Made by a program: the position numbers and the translations under genes. The notes under the pieces are model-generated. The model was not told the origin of the DNA, did not search any database, and saw nothing but the letters and a program-made list of their open reading frames with translations. This document shows positions 43,801-54,026 of a DNA stretch of 64,000 bases, one piece after another. The DNA lies in NCBI GenBank assembly GCA_963700515.1, contig CAVOXY010000047.1:62001-126000 (forward strand). Reading direction: 5' to 3'. The stretch is from JAJRVM01 sp963700515 (GTDB lineage: Bacteria; Planctomycetota; Planctomycetia; Pirellulales; Pirellulaceae). The first letter of the stretch is position 1. The number at the start of each line of letters is the position of its first letter.

Positions 43801-44023
43801 GCTGCTTGGCGACGGTCTGGTATCCACAATAGCGGCAGACACCTTGCTTGATGCCTGTCAGATGCCCGCAGCCGTAGCAGTACACCCCGCGGTCCGAAGA
43901 CTCGCTGCCGATTCCCAACGCGCGCAATATCTCCTTGGCAAACAACCAGAGCCCGTGGCCAACCACCGTGATGGTCGCGACGATAAGGGCTACGACTATC
44001 AGCACGTAGAGGAAGTTGGGCAT
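37893..44023 (-). CDS. Giant polytopic membrane protein (~2,040 aa) with N-terminal zinc ribbon, about seven frameshifts
   Basis: The start MPNFLYVLIVVALIVATITV is a first membrane segment. A zinc-ribbon-like motif follows, with Cys 49, 52, 63 and 66 (CYGC and CRYC). Next are a helical stretch and an Ala/Pro/Asp-rich linker, then dozens of hydrophobic segments to the C-terminus, for example ASGILIVGSAIGLVISL, FALPLGSFLAATL, LLIVLAGMTLGYNLL and WWVFGISLGLVILVIFGVF. Frames change near 43660, 42525, 42220, 41770, 40015, 39815 and 39340. The layout recalls DUF2339-type proteins but is about twice as long. I know no function. The ATG at 44023 is chosen because it starts the first membrane segment. 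Confidence 0.7.
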
Positions 44024-44458
44024 GTCACTCACCGGGTCACGAAATGTCGGCGTAACGGTAGAGGGCGGTCGGAGGCGTCTTGTTGAACGTCGAGTCAGGT
44101 GGGTACCCGACACAAGATTAGCATTTTCGAACGGGCGGGGCGAAACAGTTGTGGCAGCCCCTGCAAACCGGTTGACCAGATCGATATTGGTGCTACTACG
44201 CGTCAACTCCGACTCACTGTATCATTTCGGCATTGACGTGGCCACGAGAATACCCACCCTGCCCCCCGAGAAACGTCGCACCGTATCGACCTAACGCGCG
44301 AAATCTCGTAGAGTCTTGGGGTGCACGTCCGCCGGTCTGTGACGGTTCGACATGGTCCTCGGGCGTGATCGTGACCTGCTGCCTGGCAGTCCGAATCGGG
44401 CAGCCGGATCTGTTGGCGTGCGAGGCCCAATATGAATCGCATTTCAGCACCGCATTGT

Positions 44459-44527
44459 GGGAGGGCGAAGCTCCTGCTGAGCCGATGTTTTGCCGAGATT
44501 CCGGCTCGGCAGGAGCCTGGCCCTCCC
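44459..44527. repeat. Long imperfect inverted repeat
   Basis: Arms of 26 bp (44459-44484 and 44502-44527) pair with three mismatches around a 17-nt loop. The arms contain GGGAGGGC, GCTCCTGC and GAGCCG. It sits in the 605-bp spacer between the divergent membrane-protein genes. It could be a transcription barrier or a small non-autonomous mobile element. No target-site duplication was established. The rest of the spacer shows nothing else I can support. Confidence 0.75.
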
Positions 44528-44628
44528 GGTCGTAGCACGGTTTCTAGTCAGATGTCGCCAAGCCGCCTTAATCCGCGGTAGTGTGCCGTTCATTTTCGAG
44601 TCCGTAAGTTGCAGCGGAGGATACGACG

Positions 44629-45402
44629 ATGGAGAACGTGATTGCCCTGGTCGCCTTGACACTGATGGAAATCGTGTTGGGCATCGACAACATTGTCTTC
44701 ATCGTTATTCTGACTGGACGGTTGCCGCAACATCAGCAGAAGTTGGGGCGTCAGATCGGATTGCTCGCCGCGATGGGAATGCGCGTCCTGCTGCTGGTGT
44801 TCTTGAGTGCGATTCTCCATATGGACACGCCCTGGTTTCATTTGACGGACTTCGGGATTCCCGAGGCGTGGCTGACCGGACACGAAGAGATCAATGATGT
44901 CTCGGTACGCGATTTGATTCTATTGGCAGGCGGCTTGTTCCTGATTGGCAAAAGCGTATTCGAGATCCACGAGAACCTGGAAGGACAGGGAGTTCATCGG
45001 CAGGTTCAAAAACATCCGAGTCTTATGTCGGTGGTCATGCAGGTCATGGTGCTGGATATCGTCTTTTCCTTGGATTCGGTGATCACGGCAGTCGGCATGG
45101 CGGATCACCTTGGCGTGATGATTACGGCTGTCATCGTGGCGGTGTTGGTCATGCTGTTGTTCTCAGAAACGGTCAGTCGTTTCGTGCAACAGAATCCGAC
45201 ACTCAAGATGTTGGCACTCAGCTTTCTGATTCTGATCGGCGTCGTATTGGTGGCGGAAGGAAGCGGAGTAAAGATGAACAAGGGTTACATCTACTTCGCA
45301 ATGGCTTTCTCGCTGGTTGTCGAATTCCTGAACATTCGAGTGCGAGGGCACAGGGCCGACAAGAAAGCCGTCCGAGAGACGCCAGTAGTGAGTAGTGAGT
45401 AG
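44629..45402 (+). CDS. TerC-family integral membrane protein
   Basis: About 257 residues with seven or so membrane segments. The family motifs are plain: LMEIVLGIDNIVFIVILTG near the start and VLDIVFSLDSVITAVGMAD in the second half, each with acidic residues thought to bind metal ions. TerC proteins are implicated in metal (manganese) efflux and metallation of exported proteins. The last residues (PVVSSE) and the TAG stop come from the heptamer array that begins here, so the original C-terminus may have been different. Confidence 0.93.
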   Translation: MENVIALVALTLMEIVLGIDNIVFIVILTGRLPQHQQKLGRQIGLLAAMGMRVLLLVFLSAILHMDTPWFHLTDFGIPEAWLTGHEEINDVSVRDLILLAGGLFLIGKSVFEIHENLEGQGVHRQVQKHPSLMSVVMQVMVLDIVFSLDSVITAVGMADHLGVMITAVIVAVLVMLLFSETVSRFVQQNPTLKMLALSFLILIGVVLVAEGSGVKMNKGYIYFAMAFSLVVEFLNIRVRGHRADKKAVRETPVVSSE

Positions 45403-45490
45403 TGAGTAGTGAGTAGTGAGTAGTGAGTAGTGAGTAGTGAGTAGTGAGTAGTGAGTAGTGAGTAGTGAGTAGTGAGTAGTGAGTAGTGAG
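45384..45490. repeat. Perfect heptamer array AGTAGTG, about 15 copies
   Basis: 107 bp of uninterrupted 7-bp repeats, overlapping the end of the TerC gene. Perfect identity between units suggests recent slippage or instability in copy number. Confidence 0.97.
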
Positions 45491-45566
45491 ACGGCCCGGA
45501 ACCCATTGGGAACGAATGGGGCATGTGGAATCGAGAATGCCAAACGCAGCGCGCACGATAACCACA

Positions 45567-45601
45567 TGACCAATGACAAGTGACCAATGACCAGTGACGA
45601 C
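45567..45601. repeat. Heptamer array TGACCAA/TGACCAG
   Basis: Five units of TGACCAA, TGACAAG, TGACCAA, TGACCAG and TGACGAC. It lies between the convergent TerC and DUF1080 genes and is close in sequence to the array at 37851. Confidence 0.75.
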
Positions 45602-45615
45602 CGATCGTTGCGAGC

Positions 45616-46924
45616 CTACTTGAGTGGCATCAGCTGAATGTTACGAAACTCGATCGGAGCACCTTCCGACTGCAGGCAGATCGCCCCTTTCGTCACATTG
45701 CAGTTCGTGGCGTGGTTGACCAGATCGCCATTCACCTTGACGATGACCTGGTCACCTTTGCAGGTGATCTCCATCTGATTCCATTGGCCAAGCGGCTTCT
45801 CGGAATCGTCGGTCAGGTTCTTGTGGCGACGGCCCTCTTTACGTTCCGCTTCGTCGGCCACGTCCAGTTCGGTGCCGATGACCCAGAAGTCGCCGGCGTC
45901 ACCAGCGCCCAATTGGACTTCGATCGACTTGGGCCAGACTCCCAGCGCTCCGGGGGTCGAAGTGTGGACGAGCACGCCGTTGTTACCGCCCTTTTCGGGC
46001 CAACGCCACTCGAGAGTCAGTACGTACTGCGAGAAGTCATCGCGATCGGAACGCAAGTATCCGACCGGCTTCCCCGTGCACTTGAGCAGGCCGTCACCCG
46101 CGGTCCACACGTCGGCCGGTGTATCGGGTGTTTGGGGTTGCACCGACCAGCCGGAGAGATCCTTGCCATTGAACAATTCGATCGCCTGGCCGGTCTTCGG
46201 TGCTGCTTCGGCGCCGAGGGTGGTCAGATTGATGTTCTTGAATTGGACCAGCATCGGGGGACCCGCGTGAACCTGAAAGGCGAGCAGACCTGACATGGCG
46301 CGTTTGTCCACCTGGTCGTCGTTGATCTCCACGGTCACCACTCCGTTGACCTTGTGCACCAGGTGGTTGCCTTGGGCGATGATGGTGTAGTGATTCCAAT
46401 CTTCCTTCTTGACGACTGCCCGAATCTCGTCGGCCTTGCCGACTTCGCCGACGACATTCTTGTCACCGCTGTCGGTCACGAGGACTTTCTGGCCGGTCAA
46501 GGCCACGATGCCCCGTCCTCCCTCTTCATACAGTATGCCGGAGTATTGTCCGGCGGCATCGAAGTCGGCCTGGTAACCGTGAATCACCCAATCGGGCAAT
46601 TCCTTGCTGCGATACTGAATGCCTGAGTTTCCGTCGACGAGGCGAAAATCCACGTCGAGCTGAAAGTCCTTCAACTCACCGTCACGCCAGATGAGAAACG
46701 TATTGTGTGGCGTCGGATTGTCGGCCGTTGTCTGTCCACTGATAACGCCGTCTTTCACGCTCCAGAAGCGGGGATCCCCGTCCCAGCCCTTCAGTGTTTC
46801 CCCATCGAACAGCGAAACGGACTTGGTCGTTTCCTGGGCGATCACCGGTCGCGTGATCAGCGCCGACTGCAGCAGAGCTACGAGCAGAGCAAGAACCAGC
46901 AGTGTTTGGCAGATGTCTCATCAT
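45616..46924 (-). CDS. Secreted protein with two DUF1080 (3-keto-disaccharide hydrolase-like) domains, one frameshift
   Basis: About 435 residues. Two laminin-G/concanavalin-like DUF1080 domains start with SLFDGETLKGWDGDPRFWSV and with IELFNGKDLSGWSVQPQT. Further motifs are GNSGIQYRSKEL and GGNNGVLVHTSTPG. A signal peptide (LLVLALLVALLQSALITRPV) lies just upstream in a frame that has no start codon of its own; one base change near 46895 joins it to ATG 46924 (or 46921). The related characterised enzymes act on 3-keto-glycosides. An oxidoreductase/DUF1080 route of sugar breakdown is plausible here but not shown. Confidence 0.85.
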
Positions 46925-47194
46925 GGATGTCTCCCATAGGCGTGTGCGTAAGGCAGGTCAGAATCAGTTGATCACGATACAACGCTGTGGCGGCCAAGTC
47001 AAACTGGCATCGCGGGAACCTTGCGGCGGTGCCCTGAGGGCGACTTCCTTCTCCGATCGGTTCCGGTCATCCCAGTGCAGCAGAACGGCCGATCCCTTGA
47101 CGCCCTTGAGGTCTCGAATTGTGGGCAGAAGCCGGGCTGGTAAGACGTCAGTTGGCAGAACGACGAGTGAACCGCGTGCTCCCCGACCGCGCGT

Positions 47195-47954
47195 TCAGAA
47201 CCCGATGCTGGCTCCACCATCAACGGCCAACACGGCGCCGGTCACGAATCGTGCTGCCGGCGAGCAGAGAAAAGTGGCCGCCAATCCAACGTCTCGCGGC
47301 TGGCCGAAGCACCGCATCGGCGTGCGGTCCAGGATCCTGTTTCTGCGCGAGTCGTCTCCAGCGAGGGACTGGTGTAGCGTCGGCGTTTCGATCCATCCTG
47401 GAGCGATGCCATTGACGCGCACGCCGTAACCGGAGACCTCGACCGCCAAAGTGCGGACCATGCCGATGTAGGCCGATTTTGCCGCCGAATAGGCCACGAC
47501 TTTCGGAATCCCGAAGTACGAGGCCATCGAGGCGATAAAGATCAGGTTGCCGTGCCTCCGTTTGAGCATCGTGGGCAGGACGCAGCGGCAGAGGTTGTGC
47601 GCCGCAATCAGATGCGTCTGGATGACCTGATCAAACTCCAGCACGGAGGTCTCGACAGCCGGCTTCATGAGGTGGATTCCAGCGCAGTTGACGAGAATGG
47701 AAATGGGGCCCTTCTCACCCTGCAGTTGCTCGATCCAATCTGGCACGGCGTCGTGATCCGTGACGTCCTGCACCTCGTACGAGGAGTGGGGGAGTCGTTC
47801 GCATGCCTCCTGCAACACATCTTCCCGCCGTCCCACCAGGATGACACGCGCCCCCGGCTTCCTGAAAGCACTCGGCGATTCCCAGCCCCAGACCACTACC
47901 GCCGCCCGTGACCAGCGCAATCTCATTGTCCAGCCGAAACTCTCCGTTGGTCAT
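47195..47954 (-). CDS. Short-chain dehydrogenase/reductase (SDR), one frameshift
   Basis: About 253 residues, a classical SDR. The cofactor motif is TGGGSGLGLG near residues 16-25, NCAG is conserved, and the catalytic pair is in YSAAK. The C-terminus LAVDGGASIGF is typical. It resembles gluconate 5-dehydrogenase-type members. The frame changes near 47858, between ECFQEAG and RVILVGRRED. The gene lies between the DUF1080 gene and the Nramp-like gene on the same strand but with sizeable gaps. Substrate unknown. Confidence 0.9.
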
Positions 47955-48052
47955 GCGTTCACCTCGTCTGCTGATGACAGCGGCAGCGATCCACAGCGCA
48001 ACTATACCACGCCGGCACGTGACCGGTCGACATCATCCGTCGCACATCGCTG

Positions 48053-49834
48053 CTACTTCTTGCCGGCGCGAATCAGGTGGACCGCCACGGCCAGCGAGAT
48101 GAAGGACAGGACCACCGCCAAGCCGTACCAATGGGCGTTCGACCACACGGCGTACATGCTCCCAAAGCCGGTCCAGGCAATCGCCAACACCATCAAAACG
48201 TTCCAGGTGACGCGCCGGTAGCCTCGGGGCATGTTGCTCCCCAACAGGCTCTTCTGGTTCATGACCAGCAGGAAGGTGCAATAGGCGATGGGGATCAACG
48301 TCATGCCGAAGACCGAAGTTGGCACGGCGAGCCAGAATTGCGCTTTGCCTCCCGTCCAAATGAACGGTGCGAGAGCGCCGACGGCGGGCATCATGGCCCC
48401 CAGGCGGTGCGGCCAGCCTTTGGACTCCAGCCCCAGCATCTCGCAGACCACGAATCCGTTGATCAGCATCAGGATGATGATGCTCGACACCGCCATGCTC
48501 ACGACACCGATTCCGAAAATGTATTGTGCGAACACATCGCCGGTCAGCGGAGAGAGCGACTGGGCCAGATCGAATGCATCCCGTTTGACGAGCATGGCGG
48601 CCATCCGCCGGTCGGCTTGCGGGAGCGCATCGACACGTTGCTGTTTCTCGTCGTCGCTCAAGGACTCAAAACGGTCTCGGCCCATCTCGGTTGCCACGCG
48701 TTGCAGCGCCAACTGTTCAAATTTTCTGGCGATGGCGGGGTCGGGCTGCAGGAATGCTCCAGACGAATCCTTTTCACCCAGGAATCCCGGCGAGGCCTGA
48801 GCGTGAAACTGGCTGGCCGAGGCAATCACGACACAACTTGTCGCGAGGATGAAGGGGACGAACAGCCCGGTGGAAAGATCGAAGATAGCGAGTCCCCGGA
48901 ATTCTCGGTCCCAACCGCGCCTGAGCATGGAATAAGGAAGCAGAAACGTCATATTGATTCCCACGGCCGTAGCCGTCACGGTGATCATCACGTCCCGCTG
49001 TTGACCCACGATCATATCGGTCCAGAACTGCTGAAAGTCATGTGCGACGGCCGCAATGTACGGTTGGAACGAGGGGGCGGGTGAAGCGAGGAAGCGGAAG
49101 TCTGGCACAAAGCCGCGTAAGATCTGCGTCCAGGCCAATCCCTCTCCCGTGATGCTCATCTTGATCACGACACCGAAGAAGCAGATGACGATCACCCCGA
49201 CCATGGCCTTGAGCAGTAATTCAAACAACCGAATCCCCTTGCGGCCGCTGTCGTAGAACAAGACGACCACGGTACAGACCAGCAGGATGACTCCGCAGGC
49301 TACCAGTTTGCCCGCGACGTCCGGCATCGCCTCCGTCCCCAGGACACTCGGCAACAGGTTCTGTCGCAGGGCTGCCGCTCCGAGGCTGAATTGCGGTAGC
49401 GACCAGACCAGATTGGCCATCAGCGTGGCAATCGCCCAACCCCAGCCGAGCACGGGATTGACATGCTGGTTGATCGCCTGGAACGGACGCTCACCGGTCG
49501 ACAGCGTCACGTAGCCGATAGCGCTGAGCATGATCACGCCCAGGATCATGGCCACCGGCTGAATCCAGAGTAGTGCCGTGCCGCCCAGCACTCCCAGGTA
49601 CAGGCTCCCCGCCAGCGATCCTCCGCCCAACGTGATGGCGCTCTGCAGCCAACCTGGCCCCGACAGACGCGTGTAGGCACCAGTGGTCGCCAGCAGCCCC
49701 TGCTTGCGTGCCGCGAGAATCAGCTGTCGCTCTTTTTCGACACCCGCGGCGGCGGACGTCGGGAGCGGTGGAGTGCTGGAGTGCTGGAGTGTGGAGCCGT
49801 TGGGTTCGTCTGATCGGTCGCTTTGAAAGTCCAT
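48053..49834 (-). CDS. Divergent Nramp-family transporter
   Basis: About 593 residues, longer than usual because of a soluble insert around PGFLGEKDSSGAFLQPDPAI. Membrane segments and the opening SGPGWLQSAITLGGGSLAG identify the Nramp fold. In metal-transporting members the first segment has DPGN; here the aligned residues are GGGS. In segment six the usual MPHN is replaced within TAVGINMTFLLPYS. The transported ion, or whether it transports at all, is unclear. The ATG at 49834 is preferred to one 39 nt upstream; both are in the same frame. The frame is intact. Confidence 0.85.
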   Translation of the reverse strand: MDFQSDRSDEPNGSTLQHSSTPPLPTSAAAGVEKERQLILAARKQGLLATTGAYTRLSGPGWLQSAITLGGGSLAGSLYLGVLGGTALLWIQPVAMILGVIMLSAIGYVTLSTGERPFQAINQHVNPVLGWGWAIATLMANLVWSLPQFSLGAAALRQNLLPSVLGTEAMPDVAGKLVACGVILLVCTVVVLFYDSGRKGIRLFELLLKAMVGVIVICFFGVVIKMSITGEGLAWTQILRGFVPDFRFLASPAPSFQPYIAAVAHDFQQFWTDMIVGQQRDVMITVTATAVGINMTFLLPYSMLRRGWDREFRGLAIFDLSTGLFVPFILATSCVVIASASQFHAQASPGFLGEKDSSGAFLQPDPAIARKFEQLALQRVATEMGRDRFESLSDDEKQQRVDALPQADRRMAAMLVKRDAFDLAQSLSPLTGDVFAQYIFGIGVVSMAVSSIIILMLINGFVVCEMLGLESKGWPHRLGAMMPAVGALAPFIWTGGKAQFWLAVPTSVFGMTLIPIAYCTFLLVMNQKSLLGSNMPRGYRRVTWNVLMVLAIAWTGFGSMYAVWSNAHWYGLAVVLSFISLAVAVHLIRAGKK

Positions 49835-49996
49835 GATATCAGCTCTCCACAATCCGCCTGATCCGCCTGCCAATCGTCCGCATCCCTACGCGACCCTCAA
49901 CGCCGAGCATATTACCCGACTCCGCGTCACCGCCTACCACTCCCCGTGCTCGACCACTCCAGTGCTCCGAAACTCCCCTGTTCCCTGCCTCACCGT

Positions 49997-51039
49997 CTAC
50001 GTGCACCCGGACAGGCCGGCTTCCTCCAGAAACGCATCGATGTTCTCACTGGTCACATGGGGCGGTACACCGCCACCCGCGGAGAGAATGATTCTGCGGC
50101 GATCTTCCAGACCATCCAGCACGCTGCGCACCGCCTGGCGCACGTCTGCGGGAGTTCCCTTGGCCAGCACCTCGAGTGGAGGAATATTGCCCAACAGCGT
50201 CACCTGGTCTCCGACCCAGCTGCGCATGTCGGGCAGCGAATGGTCGTAGGAGAAATTGAACAGGTTGACGCCGATCTCTGCCAGGTGCGGTGCGCAGATG
50301 CGCCCGGCGCATCGTTGTGAAAGAAGCGCACTTGGGCATCGATGGCCGCGAAGACCTTCTTCAAATAAGGCTTGGCGAATTCCCGAAAATCCTCTTCGCC
50401 CAAGAAACCCAACCAAGTCGTCGAGAATGAAAATGCCATCGATACTCGAGATGGTGGCTGCTTGATGCTGGATCCAATCGACCAGGAAGGTCGTGACTTT
50501 GTCGACCACGGCGTGAGCCAGTTCGGGCTGTAGTTTCAGTCGCCAGCAGGAACTCGGTGTTGCCGGCCAGGAAGCCGGCGATGTTGAGTGGCCCGCGCGC
50601 CACGGCGAATTTGATTTGATGCCCGGCCTGCTCAATCCGCGCGCGGCAGTGCAGCAGTCGCTTGAGCACGAACGGAGCGAGTCCGTCTTTGCGTGGATCG
50701 GGAACCGGGAGCGTGGCCAAGTCGAGCCAGATCGGGGGAGAGGCTCTCGGCAAACGGAAGATCATGTTCGTGCCAGACGCACCTGGCGCCGAAGCTGGCC
50801 GGTTCGGTGCACATACCCCACTCGGACCAGAAGCCTGGCAGGAACATGACGCCGGGAAAACGCTCCGATGGCCTGGAGATTGGCTTCCACCACATCTGCT
50901 CGCTGGCGTAGTAGTCCATGATCGACATGCCGGCCCAGCCGGGGAGCCAGGGGCTGTCGATGATCAGTCCTACCGGCAGTGGATCGACGGCGGCACCGCC
51001 GATCACTTCCAGCAGTAGCTCCCATTGTTCTTGCGTCAT
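49997..51039 (-). CDS. Uroporphyrinogen decarboxylase (URO-D) family protein, about four frameshifts
   Basis: About 347 residues after repair. The pattern FLPGFWSEWGMCTEPASFGA, GPLNIAGFLAGNTEFLL, IDGIFILDDLVGFLG and VNLFNFSYDHSLPDM is that of the URO-D superfamily. The C-terminal LSAGGGVPPHVTSENIDAFL resembles methyltransferase-type members rather than true HemE. Frames change near 50740, 50545, 50405 and 50305. The gene lies 120 bp or so upstream of an oxidoreductase gene on the same strand. Such pairs occur in planctomycete catabolic clusters. The role is inferred. Confidence 0.75.
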
Positions 51040-51162
51040 ATCTGCCTTCCGTATTCCCGATTCAGGATCGCGCCCACTTAGTCGTATTCACGATGCGGCT
51101 TGCATCTTGCACGTCCAAACCTCCAAACCCTCAGACACCCAAGCTTCAAAACGTTCGAGACT

Positions 51163-52345
51163 TCAAAACGTTCGCACTGGGACTTCAGCACCTTTCTGTT
51201 CCGCGGAGAGGTAGGCGCTGTAGATCGTCGAGATGGAGTCGGCTGCCAGATGACTGTCGCTCTCCACTCGGTTCGCCGTAGGCCACGCTGCGATAGAAGG
51301 CTTCCATTTCCTGGGGATAACCGGTGAACCAGTCTTCATCTGGAGGAACGTTCGTCCAGCCCTGCTTGGTGCCGATCTTCTCCACGGTGTAGATGTCGTG
51401 GAAGTTGGCGTCGACGGGATTGTAGATCTGCATCGCCGTGTTCGGATTGATGTTGCAGACCGTGCGGTGATTGTTGGCGGCGATCTCCAGCCAATTGTGA
51501 ATGCCTCCCAAAATGATATCCGAGGCGAAGACGGTGGCGATCGTGTCGTCGTCGAAGACCACGTGCATCATGGAGAAGTCGTCGATATCGTAGTAGTCCC
51601 GGCGGATATGCCCTTCGTCGCGGAAGTCAGGCAAGCGTGTCAAGGCATGGGTCCGGGCGGAGACCGTGGTGGGCCGAATCGGGTTTCCGTGGCGGGCCCT
51701 CCCTTCCACGCGCTTCAAGTACAAGGCGGCGGTCAGCGGATGACATCCTTTGCCGATCAGCACGCCTCCGCCCGAGTGTTTCCAGTAGGCATAGGTCGGG
51801 TTGTGGGATCCCGAATGGGCCTCTTCGCCGTGGATCCACAAGATTTGAGCCCCGGTTTTCTCGAGGATCTCCCGCTCTTTCTGGATGGCGGGTGCGTAGA
51901 CCCAGTTCTCGGCGTAGAGGATACGTCCCTGGCTCTTCTGCTCCGCCGCCAGCATGCGTTCGACACTGGCCAAGCCATGGACCAGCGCATCCTGCTTGGG
52001 AAAGCGATCGCCGTGGAAATCGTCGGTGCCGTCGCCGAGATAGCCGGTCAGCGGTTTCTCCACAATGGCAAACTTGTCGCGCTGGAGTGCCGCCACGGCA
52101 ACTTCTTCGTGTCCGGCCACGAGCACGCAGCAGTGGATCACGTCGACCTCGTCGATGAGCGAGGCCAGCGAATCGTAGACGCGAATGCCGCGCTCGGCGG
52201 CGTACTGAGCCGCCTGTTGCTGGTCGAGGGCATAGACTCCCATCACCTCGACATTCGTGCCGTACACCCTGCGAATTGCTTCGAAGTGGAAGCTGGCCGA
52301 GAACCCCGCTCCCACGATGCCGGCGCGAACGTGTTTCTTATCCAT
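51163..52345 (-). CDS. Gfo/Idh/MocA-family oxidoreductase, one frameshift
   Basis: About 394 residues, cytoplasmic since no signal is present. The Rossmann motif is AGIVGAGFSASFHFEAIRRV, and FAIVEKPLTGY contains the conserved EKP. Later motifs are KGCHPLTAALYLKRVEG and MEAFYRSVAYGEP. The frame changes near 51275. The repaired end reads NRVESDSHLAADSISTIYSA and then YLSAEQKG, which is the usual C-terminus of the family. It belongs to a (-) run with the URO-D protein downstream. Substrate unknown. Confidence 0.9.
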
Positions 52346-52506
52346 GGGGGATCTCGTGCTCCAGTGCAGAGGGACTTGTGCGAAGCGCCCAAACTAGGCC
52401 CGCCGACACGGTAAGTCAAGTGTAGTGATGTGCCCCTCAAGCCGACGCACCGGTCACTTCCGTGGAACGCCAGACAGACCGTTGCTTCTCGCTCGGGGGC
52501 CGTCCT

Positions 52507-53257
52507 TCAGTTGGAAATCAGCTCGTCGATCGCGGTGAGTGTTTCGCCGATCGCGGCATGAATCACGGCATCGGCGAGACGATCCAAAGGCGTTTCGTCT
52601 CGATTGAGGATCACGAGTCGAGCGCCCTGATGTTTGGCCAAACGGGGAAGACTCGCCGCTGGTTCCACGACCAGGGACGAACCGATCGCCAGCAGGACTT
52701 CCGCGTTGCGGCAGGCTTCCAAGGCCCGTTCCAGGACCAACGGATCGAGCGTCTGGCCAAAGGAGATCGTCGCATGTTTTAACAGGTCATGGCCGCATTC
52801 CGGACATGCCGGAACGCTGTCTTCCGCCAGGAACCGCTCCACCCAGTGGACTGGCGTCAAAGCGGGTATGGCAACGCAGACAGGAGACCTCTCGAGCCGT
52901 TCCATGCAGCTCGTAGACGGTGGTCGATCCGGCGATTGTGTGCAGCCCGTCGATGTTCTGCGTGATCACGCAAGCGAGTCGTCCCGCGGCTTCCCACCGC
53001 GCCAGCACGCGATGCCCGGCGTTGGGAGTACTGGCGGCGAAATCTCGATGTGCCGCAGCCTTCTGCCGCCAGTATTCGTAGCGGGCCGCCGCGCTGACCA
53101 GGAACTCGTCAAAATAGACCGGTTGCGACGTGGCCCAGATACCCTGCGGAGAACGATAATCGGGAATGCCGCTTTCGGTACTCATGCCTGCACCCGTAAA
53201 GACAACCGACCGCTGCGATGCCTTCAGCCAATCGGCCACTTGTCGCGTGAGAGTCAT
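52507..53257 (-). CDS. NAD-dependent protein deacylase (sirtuin, Sir2 family), one frameshift
   Basis: Removes acyl groups from lysines using NAD. About 250 residues. Conserved features are TGAGMSTESGIPDYRSPQG (about 21-39), TQNIDGLH (about 99-106), the catalytic histidine in YELHGT (about 118), two Cys pairs of the zinc site (CLRC and CPEC), then AIGSSLVVEPAA and VILNRDETP. The frame changes near 52865. The start codon overlaps the stop of the DUF2062 gene (ATGA), so the two are probably translated together. Confidence 0.95.
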
Positions 53258-53889
53258 GATGGTGAGACCGACTTGCCGGATTCTGGAGTGCTGGAGTCAA
53301 CGGTTGCGGCGGGCTCCGCCTCGGACAACGGTTCGTGGCCGTCGATCTTCACGGTTTTGCCAAAGGTTGGCGGCAACAGCTGTCCCCACTTTCGAAGGCG
53401 GTAGTTCCGCACGATGTAGTACAACCCGTAATAAGTGGGATAGGCCAGTAGCAGTCCGATGACGGAACAGCCGAGCCACAATGGGGCAGCGATCTCAATC
53501 AAGCGGGACCAATAGAAGGCGACAGTTGCCCACCAGCCGGGTGGTGGTTGCGCCAGGCGAGTCCACCAGTCGCGGTGGACCGCCTCCCAACCGAGCATGG
53601 AACGGCCCACCACGTAGCAAAAGTAATAGATGGGAACGATCGTGGCGGGATTCGTGATCCAGACGATGGGCAGACCAATCACTTTGTTGGCCCGCAACAA
53701 CCAGGCCAGGAAGAAATTGATCATCATCTGAAAGCCGACGGCGGGCGTGAAGGCCACAAACATACCGATCGCCCCACCCAGCGCCAAGCGGTGCGGAGGG
53801 TCGTCCGCATGCAACACGTTGTGATACATGAATTCCCGGGCACGACGGGCGTACAGTCGGCAGCGGGCACGAATATGGCGGCGATACAT
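53254..53889 (-). CDS. DUF2062 membrane protein
   Basis: About 211 residues with three or four membrane segments. The family block is LALGGAIGMFVAFTPAVGFQ, then NKVIGLPIVWITNPATIVPI. A Ser/Pro/Glu-rich tail closes the protein. DUF2062 proteins are of unknown function and are often near lipid or cell-envelope genes. The frame is intact, and its stop overlaps the sirtuin start by 4 nt. The spacer upstream, 53890-54026, is unremarkable. Confidence 0.9.
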   Translation of the reverse strand: MYRRHIRARCRLYARRAREFMYHNVLHADDPPHRLALGGAIGMFVAFTPAVGFQMMINFFLAWLLRANKVIGLPIVWITNPATIVPIYYFCYVVGRSMLGWEAVHRDWWTRLAQPPPGWWATVAFYWSRLIEIAAPLWLGCSVIGLLLAYPTYYGLYYIVRNYRLRKWGQLLPPTFGKTVKIDGHEPLSEAEPAATVDSSTPESGKSVSPS

Positions 53890-54026
53890 CAGACGACGGC
53901 GTCCCCCAGCGTTCCTGCGGCGTCTTCCGGTGCGGGCAACCGACGTGTTGCATCCCGCCGAGTTGGTCGACGTCGCTTGATTGTAATCGGTTTCCCGATG
54001 ATCGGGGAGACGAAGCTGTAGAGTGC

